From the NCBI GenBank assembly GCA_020722945.1, contig DYJV01000006.1, positions 13,950-56,339 of the forward strand: 42,390 bases of DNA, in the 5' to 3' direction. Shown here piece by piece: positions 17,623 through 24,927 of the stretch. Position numbers and translations under genes: made by a program. The notes beneath the pieces were generated by a model. It was not told where the DNA came from and did not search any database. It worked only from the letters and a program-made list of their open reading frames with translations. Source of the DNA: Candidatus Methylomirabilis sp. (GTDB taxonomy: Bacteria; DYJV01). How positions within the stretch are numbered: position 1 is the first letter of the stretch; each line of letters starts with the position of its first letter.

Positions 17623-18993
17623 TTATACAGTGTTATTTAAAAAAAATTGTGCTATAGAAAGATAAATCAAGAGTCCCGATATATCAACAATGGTTGTGAG
17701 AGCCGGACTTGCTATCAGAGCAGGATCAAGCTTTAATTTGTTGACAATAAGGGGTAAGAGTGCACCAAGAAGTGTGGCTGATATTGTCTGGATAGCTATT
17801 GCAGCAGAAACAATAATAGCAACCTGATCAAGTGTGAGAATGGTTGAGGAGTTTTCAAAATTAAAAATATAGACTCTCAAAAGTATAAAGAGAGCAAGAA
17901 TAATTGCGAGTAAAAATGATATTTTAAACTCTTTAAATAAGACCTTTGGAATATCTCTGTATGAAAGCTCTCCAAGTGCCAAAGCCCTTATAACAACAGT
18001 AGCAGACTGGCTGCCAGTATTGCCACCTGTTTCAGTAAGAAGAGGCATATAAACAGTAAGGATCGTCAACTGCTGAATAACATTTTCAAATCTATGAACA
18101 ACCATAGCAGTAATAGAACCTAAAAAAGCAAGTATAACTATCCATGTAACTCTGTTTTTGAAATGGGTTAGGGATGGGGTTTTGAGATAAACTCCAGTTT
18201 GGTGATAACCTGTAATACCCATCATTTTTTCAACATCTTCAGTCTGCTCCTGACGGATTATATCAAATGCATCATCGTGAGTAACTATCCCAAGCAAAAC
18301 ATTGCTATCGTCAACAACAGGAATAGCAATTAAGTCAAATTTCTCAATTTTTTTAGCAATATCCTCTTGGTCATCATTTATATTTGCAAAAATAACCTCT
18401 GTTGCCATAATATCTTTGACTTTTAGATAAGATGGAGCCAAGATTAGCTCTCTTAAAGAAACAGATCCGATAAGATGCCTATTATGGTCTATAACATAAG
18501 CATAATATATGGTTTCTTTGTCTGGGGCTTCTTTTCTGAGATGGTCAATAGCTTCATTAATCGTGAAATCTGCAAGCAGAGCAGCATAATCAGAAGTCAT
18601 TACTGCACCTGCTGTCCTTTCACTGTAAGAGCTTAATTTTATTATATCTTCTCTCTCTGCTCTTGCTAAATGGCGAGTAAGGAGATCTTTTATCTCATCA
18701 GGAGATTTTTTATATAAGTCAACTCGATCATCAGGAGACATATTTGTAATAATATCAGCAAGTTCTGATTTGCTAATAATTTTAGAAAGTTGTATCTGGT
18801 GGTCAATAGGCAGGTATGTAAAAATTTCAGATTTTACATCTATATTTTTTATAATAGATAAAACAGTGTATATAGTAGAATCTTCAAGAGTGCTTATTAG
18901 TTCAGCAACAGAGGGTGGGGGAGTCTCTTCACATATTTCAATTATTTTGTCAAAATCTTTATCATTTATAAGTTGTTTAAAATCGTATTGCAC
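17623..18993 (-). CDS. mgtE: Magnesium transporter MgtE
   Basis: A homodimeric Mg2+ channel of about 456 residues. The N-terminal helical MgtE_N superhelix domain (about 1-125) is followed by two CBS domains (about 130-255), with the segments AGAVMTSDYAALLADFTINEAIDHLR and VKDIMATEVIFANINDDQEDIAKKI, which sense cytoplasmic Mg2+. Five C-terminal helices contain the pore signature MPLLTETGGNTGSQSATVVIRALALGEL. A GTG at 18993 (VQYDFKQL) preceded by TTGGGG is taken as the start; an upstream TTG at 19005 is the alternative. It follows the tetraheme cytochrome gene by only a few dozen bases and may share its transcript. Confidence 0.95.
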   Translation of the reverse strand: MQYDFKQLINDKDFDKIIEICEETPPPSVAELISTLEDSTIYTVLSIIKNIDVKSEIFTYLPIDHQIQLSKIISKSELADIITNMSPDDRVDLYKKSPDEIKDLLTRHLARAEREDIIKLSSYSERTAGAVMTSDYAALLADFTINEAIDHLRKEAPDKETIYYAYVIDHNRHLIGSVSLRELILAPSYLKVKDIMATEVIFANINDDQEDIAKKIEKFDLIAIPVVDDSNVLLGIVTHDDAFDIIRQEQTEDVEKMMGITGYHQTGVYLKTPSLTHFKNRVTWIVILAFLGSITAMVVHRFENVIQQLTILTVYMPLLTETGGNTGSQSATVVIRALALGELSYRDIPKVLFKEFKISFLLAIILALFILLRVYIFNFENSSTILTLDQVAIIVSAAIAIQTISATLLGALLPLIVNKLKLDPALIASPALTTIVDISGLLIYLSIAQFFLNNTV

Positions 18994-19030
18994 TATTAAC
19001 CCCAACTTTTTAATAAAATTATTAAAAAAT

Positions 19031-19345
19031 TTACTTAACTACACTTAATTTGTTGTGGCAACTCACACACTTAGCTATAATAGCATGATTTTGGTCTTTT
19101 GGAAGAGTAGTATGACAATCAAAACAGTCAGAACCACAAGCAGTGTTACTCTCTTTGTCACCTGACAAAGATTGCTCTCCACACCCACCCTTATGACACG
19201 ATATACACTGAGTGATAAATTTATGTTCTACAGGCTTTTCAAGATTAAGCTTGGGATGACAAAGAAGACACGAACCACTACATGCAAAAATTGAATGAGT
19301 AATAAAAAAAGATGAAATGAATAACAAAATTAGAAATTTTTTCAT
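19031..19345 (-). CDS. Small exported tetraheme c-type cytochrome
   Basis: A 104-residue protein with a signal peptide (MKKFLILLFISSFFITHSIFA) and four CxxCH heme sites at residues 26-30, 47-51, 74-78 and 93-97. It should be attached to heme c in the periplasm. The start is set by GGAGG five bases before the ATG at 19345; a longer in-frame extension upstream has no ribosome site. The mature N-terminus begins CSGSC, and IFAC could act as an imperfect lipobox, so membrane anchoring is possible. The heme spacing does not let me assign it to a named cytochrome family. It probably carries electrons between periplasmic redox proteins; its partner is unknown. Confidence 0.8.
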   Translation of the reverse strand: MKKFLILLFISSFFITHSIFACSGSCLLCHPKLNLEKPVEHKFITQCISCHKGGCGEQSLSGDKESNTACGSDCFDCHTTLPKDQNHAIIAKCVSCHNKLSVVK

Positions 19346-19390
19346 GTTAACCTCCAAAAAAGAAGAGAGAAAATTTACTTTAAGATACAA

Positions 19391-19918
19391 TTAAAATTTA
19401 AGGAAATACTATAAATTAAAAAGAGCACAATGTCAAATTTTAAAATATTAATATTTTGAATATTAAATATTAGCTTTAAATTGAATTTAATAAAAAAAGA
19501 GGAGCAAAAGTAAAAAACTCACATAATAGTAAAATTATTTTCGATATAGCTTTAGGAATTGTAGTAGAAATATAACCTGTTACAAACTTGAAATTTTAGA
19601 TAATAATTCTCAAATTCTTTAATTTATTTATTTTTTAGTTTTAGATGATCTGGCTGAAGTTAGGCAGAAAAAATTTAATTTTGAATTTTTATAATAATAT
19701 GAAATAAATTTTAAAATAAAAATATATCAATTTAGATAGAAACAAGGAAATAGTTCCTGCTTTTAATATAAAATATGATATTTTCAAAAGTAATACATTG
19801 TTGTTTTTTTACCTACGTATTATATAACATTAAAAATTAAAATTTTCCTGTCTGCCAATAGGCAGAATAATTTATCTTTATTAGTTATAAAAAGAAATAT
19901 CACGCAAAAATGAACCTA
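19391..19918. other. 528-bp AT-rich intergenic region without a recognisable gene
   Basis: No ORF with a ribosome site or protein-like sequence was found on either strand. The promoter of the tetraheme cytochrome should lie at its left end. The only clear structure is a short GC-containing hairpin at 19851-19866. The length is unusual for this compact window. Confidence 0.5.
19851..19866. repeat. Short hairpin TCTGCC-AATA-GGCAGA
   Basis: A perfect 6-bp stem with a 4-base loop lies 53 bases after the stop of the minus-strand response regulator. No run of T follows directly on the minus strand, so it is a poor intrinsic terminator, though the position fits transcript end formation or mRNA stabilisation. 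Confidence 0.35.
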
Positions 19919-20350
19919 TTACTTAAATAAACCTATATTAAATTTTTCACCTTTCTCAAAAACCTTTCTCCATCTTTCAATTTTTTTGATAGAGTGAAGG
20001 AGTATCTCGTAAACCTCATCAAGAGATTCAAAAGGCTTAATAATAAAGTCATTTGCACCCTCTTTAAAAGAGATTATTATTCTCTCATAAGAGACATAGG
20101 CTGTGGTCATAATTATCTGGATAAAAGGATTAACTTCTTTAATCTCTTTTAAGACTGTAAGTCCACTTTTTTCAGGCATTTGAATATCTATAAGTGCAAT
20201 GTGTATATTCTCTCGCTTTATTGTATCAACAACTTTTATAGGATTTTTCTCGGTAAAAACATTAATGCCACCTTTTAACTCAAAAAAATTTTTTAGAGTT
20301 GTTAATATCAATGGATCATCATCTACAATAAGAATATTAATGTTTTTCAT
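19919..20350 (-). CDS. Single-domain response regulator
   Basis: A 143-residue CheY-like receiver without an output domain. It has the acidic pair in IVDDDP (10-12), phospho-acceptor Asp55 in IALIDIQMPEKSG, Thr in MTTAYVS and Lys in FIIKPFES. About 25 residues of amphipathic, lysine-rich helix follow the receiver. It probably passes a phosphoryl signal by protein contact. It lies 13 bp after the kinase-like gene and is the last gene of a three-gene unit. Confidence 0.9.
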   Translation of the reverse strand: MKNINILIVDDDPLILTTLKNFFELKGGINVFTEKNPIKVVDTIKRENIHIALIDIQMPEKSGLTVLKEIKEVNPFIQIIMTTAYVSYERIIISFKEGANDFIIKPFESLDEVYEILLHSIKKIERWRKVFEKGEKFNIGLFK

Positions 20351-20363
20351 CTGCTCACCCTTT

Positions 20364-21167
20364 TTAATTATTTATTTTGTGTAAAGGAAAAAATAACTCT
20401 AATTTTACTCGCTGATCTGGAGATTTAGCAAAAGTATATACAGCACCATAAAAATCAAGGATAGATTTAATAAGGTTAAAATTAGCTGTATAGTAGTTAT
20501 ATTTTTCAACATTTCTAATACTACTATCATCTCTTTGATCAAAAAACAACTCATATTGAAGATAATATGGACACTCAACACTGAAAAGAAGATATTTGCC
20601 AGCATTGAAAGATCTTAGATGAATGGCTCTCTCTTCAATGTTTTGGTTAAACTTTACCAATTTGACAAAGTAAAGAAATATTTCAAATATAGCTAATTTT
20701 AAAATTTGATCAAAAATTTTCAGTTCAGAAGTTTCTTGAGAAAAATCTTTAAGGAACTTGATATCTCTAAAATAATTAAACTTCAGCTTTATTAAAACAT
20801 CATCAACTATATCAGACAGACTCTTTTTAATCAATTGTGAAGCTGATGACAAAAAAAGTGAATCAGTAAGATCAGAAACAATATCAGCAATAAGGGTTGT
20901 GCCCTGAAACATCTCACCCCCTAAAGTTTTTAGGGAGTTTAAGATACTTAAAACTTCTCTTTTGGAATCAGTATTATCTATATCTTCAAGTAAATCAAAT
21001 GTTTTTTCAACGTATAGAGGAATAATTTCAGCATTTCCCCTTATATAAGTAAGTGGGGAATTAATATCATGAGTAACAGAAGACAACAACCTTCCTAAAA
21101 GATAGAAATCAATGGTTTGATTTAAAATTTGAAGTATAGACGCCTCTTTACTCTTATCAAATGACAT
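20364..21167 (-). CDS. Histidine-kinase-like protein with degenerate ATPase domain
   Basis: A 267-residue soluble protein. Residues about 20-110 form a HisKA-like helical hairpin with an H-box variant, SSVTHDINSPLTYIRGNAE (His33). The C-terminal half follows the secondary-structure order of a HATPase_c domain and ends like one (IKSILDFYGAVYTFAKSPDQRVKLELFFPL), but the N box, the G1 DxG and the G2 GxGxG are all absent. It should therefore not bind ATP in the usual way. Phosphotransferases such as ChpT share this plan (dimerisation helices with His plus a dead ATPase fold), which suggests relay to or from the neighbouring receiver. No sensor or membrane segment is present, and no good Shine-Dalgarno sequence is seen. 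Confidence 0.7.
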   Translation of the reverse strand: MSFDKSKEASILQILNQTIDFYLLGRLLSSVTHDINSPLTYIRGNAEIIPLYVEKTFDLLEDIDNTDSKREVLSILNSLKTLGGEMFQGTTLIADIVSDLTDSLFLSSASQLIKKSLSDIVDDVLIKLKFNYFRDIKFLKDFSQETSELKIFDQILKLAIFEIFLYFVKLVKFNQNIEERAIHLRSFNAGKYLLFSVECPYYLQYELFFDQRDDSSIRNVEKYNYYTANFNLIKSILDFYGAVYTFAKSPDQRVKLELFFPLHKINN

Positions 21168-21178
21168 AAAAATGAAAG

Positions 21179-21814
21179 TTATTTATTAAGCTGGAAATAC
21201 TCTAAAGCCTTTTTAATCTCTACAGTAGAAACAGACTCTTCAACAGATATACTCTTTAAGCTGCTCCCATAGGTAGGCTTTACACTCATCCAACTATCAA
21301 GGATATCATGAGGGATAAAATTATATTTAAAAATCATAATATTAGGGGTATATGAGAAATTAGAGAAAAATTCTTTCTTTAATGATGGGAGTTTCTTCTC
21401 TGCTAAAGTGGTGAATACATCATCTGGAGCCTTAATATTCAATACAACCATAATTTCTGAATCTTTATTGACAAGAATAGAAAATATCTGATCAATATAT
21501 GATTCAAGAGAGGAAACAATAAATTTTTTAAATTCAAAAACAAGCTGCTTTAGTTTGGCTGTAAAGATAGGGACAATAATCTCTCTTACAAAGAAATTAT
21601 CATAATTAAGCTGATAACCTTTGCTATTTTTGTAGGTTACAATGCCTATATCAATAAGCTCTTTAAGTGAAAGCAAACTTGATCTTGGGCTAATATCAGC
21701 ATATTTACAGATATAGTTAGCGGAGTAGATACCTACATTGTTAGAAAGGAAATTGAGTATTTTAACTTTTGACCTTGAAGCTAATGCTTTTTCTATAATT
21801 TTTTCATTTTCCAT
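21179..21814 (-). CDS. Winged-helix protein, first gene of signalling cassette
   Basis: A 211-residue protein. Residues 1-75 look like a winged helix: ALASRSKVKILNFLSNNVGIYSANYICKYADISPRSSLLSLKELIDIGIVTYKNSKGYQLNYDN, a pattern seen in ArsR/MarR-like regulators. The remainder (about 85-200) is helical, then has a segment around SEIMVVLNIKAPDDV in the place where winged-helix/nucleotidyltransferase fusions carry their nucleotidyltransferase fold, but the catalytic GS and DxD motifs are missing. It is 11 bp upstream of the kinase-like gene. GGATGA precedes the ATG. It may be the DNA-binding output of the cassette; function not recognised. Confidence 0.65.
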   Translation of the reverse strand: MENEKIIEKALASRSKVKILNFLSNNVGIYSANYICKYADISPRSSLLSLKELIDIGIVTYKNSKGYQLNYDNFFVREIIVPIFTAKLKQLVFEFKKFIVSSLESYIDQIFSILVNKDSEIMVVLNIKAPDDVFTTLAEKKLPSLKKEFFSNFSYTPNIMIFKYNFIPHDILDSWMSVKPTYGSSLKSISVEESVSTVEIKKALEYFQLNK

Positions 21815-21877
21815 AATTCATCCTATAATATTTTTATTTTATTATGTCAATAATTTTATTTTTTTTAAAATAAAAAT

Positions 21878-22930
21878 TTAATTAAAATTTATTAATTTAT
21901 TAATATAATTTGCTATTGCTGGTGCTGCAGTAAGTCCGGGAGATTCGATCCCAAGAAGATGAATCTTGTTACTTTTCCTAAAAATAAGGAAATCTTTTAT
22001 ATAACTACTTTGGTGAAAACATTTTGGTCTTATACCTGAAAAACCTTCACTAACTTTTCTCTCTTCAAAATCATTCAAAAGCATTCGGCAAGCATCAATA
22101 AATATATCAATACCCTGACTTAGACTATAATCATCTTTACTGATAGTCTGATACGAAGTGGGACCTATCCATATCTCATCATACGCCGATCTTGTAAGGT
22201 GTATTCCAAGATGGTTTTGCTGACCAGGAACAGGATAGATCATCCCATTAACTTTAGGATCGTTGAGCGAGTAATACTCACCTTTAAATGGAACTATCTG
22301 AAAATCTTCCAATCCAGAGCTTTTTGCAATATTATCAGAGTGAAGCCCAGCAGCATTAATAAGAAAATCAAATTTTAACTCACCCCTGCTACTGTAAACA
22401 ATATTTTGCTCTACTTTTGTTACTTCACATTTGGTGATAATATTGACTTTTCTCTCTTGAAGTAGTGCTTCCATCTTTCTATAATAATCGGAGCAGTTAA
22501 CCACACCAGTCCATGGGGAGTAAAGAGCATACTCTGATTTACAAAAAGGTTCTACTTTGAGAATCTCATTTCGGCTTATAAGTTTTAAATCAGGAACTCC
22601 ATTAAAATCACCATTCTCTTTAAGAGATTTAAGAGTGTCAATCTCCTCTTCAGAAGATGCAACAATGAGTTTCCCCGATATATTATGCTCTATGTTATAT
22701 TTTTTAAAAAATTCATAAGACTTCTTTGCACCTTCTATACAAAATATCCTTTTAAGTGTGTGATACTCATAATATATCCCAGAATGGATCACCCCACTAT
22801 TTCTGGTGCTGGTGTGAAACCATAGAGATGGTTCTTTCTCTATAAGAAAAATTTCGTTACCAGCAAAATTTGATAGCTCAAGAGCTATCCAGCTACCTAC
22901 AACTCCCCCTCCAACAACTACAATTACCAT
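21878..22930 (-). CDS. FAD-dependent oxidoreductase, LhgO-like (L-2-hydroxyglutarate oxidase family)
   Basis: A 350-residue member of the DAO family. The FAD dinucleotide motif is at the very N-terminus (VIVVVGGGVVGSWIALELS, with the acidic residue in IEKEP). Family features of L-2-hydroxyglutarate dehydrogenase/oxidase follow: TSTRNSGVIHSGIYY, where the His may be a flavin contact, the stretch NAAGLHSDNIAK, and the C-terminal GIESPGLTAAPAIANYI that closes the FAD site. The length is slightly short of LhgO (about 400). Substrate is probably a 2-hydroxy acid such as L-2-hydroxyglutarate; glycerol-3-phosphate-like substrates are less likely. It is transcribed divergently from the amidohydrolase gene, with about 180 bp between them. 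Confidence 0.8.
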   Translation of the reverse strand: MVIVVVGGGVVGSWIALELSNFAGNEIFLIEKEPSLWFHTSTRNSGVIHSGIYYEYHTLKRIFCIEGAKKSYEFFKKYNIEHNISGKLIVASSEEEIDTLKSLKENGDFNGVPDLKLISRNEILKVEPFCKSEYALYSPWTGVVNCSDYYRKMEALLQERKVNIITKCEVTKVEQNIVYSSRGELKFDFLINAAGLHSDNIAKSSGLEDFQIVPFKGEYYSLNDPKVNGMIYPVPGQQNHLGIHLTRSAYDEIWIGPTSYQTISKDDYSLSQGIDIFIDACRMLLNDFEERKVSEGFSGIRPKCFHQSSYIKDFLIFRKSNKIHLLGIESPGLTAAPAIANYINKLINFN

Positions 22931-23112
22931 CCATATACCTCTATAAATCAGATAAATGTTACCTTAATATTAAATTTTGGTTTACAATACAATTAAAAAA
23001 TATTATCAGAGTAAAAAATCAGCTTAAATACCTTTTGTTATACAAAGGTAAATTTATATAACAAAATATTCACAAAATTCAAACTATTTTTTACTATATG
23101 GAGTTACTTTTT

Positions 23113-24867
23113 ATGACACCAGACAAACTTGCTTCTCTTATAAAAACATCTATGGGCCAAGAAAAAGCTGACAAAGTGATCTCTTCTGTTCAACTTCTAA
23201 ATGTATACAGCAAAGAGATATTACCCGATACTTTTATTGCAATAAAAGATGACACAATTGTTTATGTTGGGAAAGAGGACAAAAATTTAATCGGCAACGA
23301 CACATTAATAATTGATGGAGAGAATTGCTATGCTATCCCGGGCTTTATAGAAGCACATACTCATATAGCTCAATTATTCAAAATATCTTACTTTTCTAAA
23401 TATGCGGCTCAAAATGGAGTAACTACTGTAATTACAGAGTGTGGTGAGCTTGGAAATGTTTTTGGTAAATCAGGGATTGATGTTTACCTACAAAAAATAT
23501 CATCACAACCAATAAATATCTTCCTTACTTTGCCACCACTTACTCCCCCATTCCCCCAGTTTGAAACAAGCAAAGGCCTTACTCTCAACGATTACAAAGA
23601 GCTCCTTGACAATCCTCTTGTTATTGGTTTGGGAGAGTCTTACTGGCCAAGGGTCATATCTTGCGATAAACCTGTAATGGAATTATACTCTTATGCTTTA
23701 AATAAAAATAAAATCCTTCAAGCTCATTCAGCAGGAGCAAAGGGGAACAAACTAAACGCATACATAACATCAGGAGTTTCAGGTTGCCACGAGCCTGTCA
23801 CATCTCAAGAAATAATAGATAGAATGAGACTTGGTTTAGAGCTTATCCTGAGAGAGGGGAGCGTAAGGAGAGATTTTTCCTCAATTTTCTCAAAAGGTTT
23901 TAAATTAGCCGATTACAGAATGGTTGCAATCGCCACAGATGGAGTAACTCCGGTAGATCTGATAAATGATGGACTACTTAACAACATTGCTAAAAAAGCT
24001 GTTAAATTTGGGATTGACCCAATAGAAGTAGTCAGGATGTTGACTATAAATCCTGCAACTTTCTTCAATATACATCACCGTTTTGGAGGGATAGCTCCCA
24101 ATAAATCAGCAGATATATCAATAGTGGAAAACCTACAAGATTTTAACATCAAAAAAGTTTTCTCAAAAGGTAAACTTATATTTGACAGCAGCAAAAATAT
24201 AGATTTTACAAGTCATGATCTCAAATATCCAAAAGAATTTTACAACAACATAGGGATAGAGAAGCAGAGCATTAAAGATTTTAAATTCAATATTCAAAAT
24301 AGAAATAGTGTAAAAGTAAGAGCAGTTCGATTATTCAAAGAACTGGTAACTCAAGAAGAGGTAATTGAATTACCCGTCAATAAAGGTGATATAGATATAT
24401 CTTCTCATAACGACCTTCTAAAATATGCAGTTTACAACAGATATGGAGAATACAGAAAAAATCTCGGATTTCTAATAGGCACAGGAATCTCATCAGGAGC
24501 TTTTGCATCAACTTTCAATTGGGAAAATTATCAGCCTATTGTTTTTGGGAAAAAAGAGTCAGATATGGTAATAGCAATCAACAGACTCATCGATATCAAT
24601 GGAGGGATTGTTCTTGTAAATAATGGTGAAGTATTATCTGAGATCCCCCTTAGTATCGGAGGAATAATCTCAGATTTATCAATAGAGGAGCTTGCAGAGA
24701 GGGAAGCTATCCTTGTAAAAAAATTAAAAGATTTGGGATGCACAATAGATAATTCATTTATGATACTACAAACTTTATCATTTACAGGGTTACCATTTAT
24801 AAGATTGACAGATAAAGGACTTGTAGATATAAAAAATCAGAAATTTGTCCCTATAATTGTTGATTAG
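23113..24867 (+). CDS. Adenine deaminase family amidohydrolase (divergent)
   Basis: A 584-residue metal-dependent amidohydrolase. Numbered from this start, likely metal ligands and catalytic residues are His82 and His84 (AHTH), Glu175 (GLGES), His205 (AHSAGAKG), His226 (SGCHEPVT) and Asp276 (IATDG). The block ITSGVSGCHEPVTSQEIIDRMRLGLELILREGSVRRDF is typical of adenine deaminases, as is the C-terminal GGI/SIGGIISDLSIEELAER region. Known enzymes convert adenine to hypoxanthine. Differences: the usual DPHE motif reads TECGE, TDD reads TDG and the HIESS motif reads HIAQL, so substrate may differ. GGAG nine bases before the ATG at 23113 sets the start; the ATG at 23098 has no ribosome site. Confidence 0.8.
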   Translation: MTPDKLASLIKTSMGQEKADKVISSVQLLNVYSKEILPDTFIAIKDDTIVYVGKEDKNLIGNDTLIIDGENCYAIPGFIEAHTHIAQLFKISYFSKYAAQNGVTTVITECGELGNVFGKSGIDVYLQKISSQPINIFLTLPPLTPPFPQFETSKGLTLNDYKELLDNPLVIGLGESYWPRVISCDKPVMELYSYALNKNKILQAHSAGAKGNKLNAYITSGVSGCHEPVTSQEIIDRMRLGLELILREGSVRRDFSSIFSKGFKLADYRMVAIATDGVTPVDLINDGLLNNIAKKAVKFGIDPIEVVRMLTINPATFFNIHHRFGGIAPNKSADISIVENLQDFNIKKVFSKGKLIFDSSKNIDFTSHDLKYPKEFYNNIGIEKQSIKDFKFNIQNRNSVKVRAVRLFKELVTQEEVIELPVNKGDIDISSHNDLLKYAVYNRYGEYRKNLGFLIGTGISSGAFASTFNWENYQPIVFGKKESDMVIAINRLIDINGGIVLVNNGEVLSEIPLSIGGIISDLSIEELAEREAILVKKLKDLGCTIDNSFMILQTLSFTGLPFIRLTDKGLVDIKNQKFVPIIVD

Positions 24868-24927
24868 AGCAATCACAATTCAATCTAAACCAATATTAAA
24901 CACCATTCCAGTAAGAACACTCAAATA

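Noticed and set aside
23098-23112. Upstream ATG for the amidohydrolase
   Set aside because: No ribosome site precedes it, and its own bases form the ATGGAG ribosome site of the next ATG.
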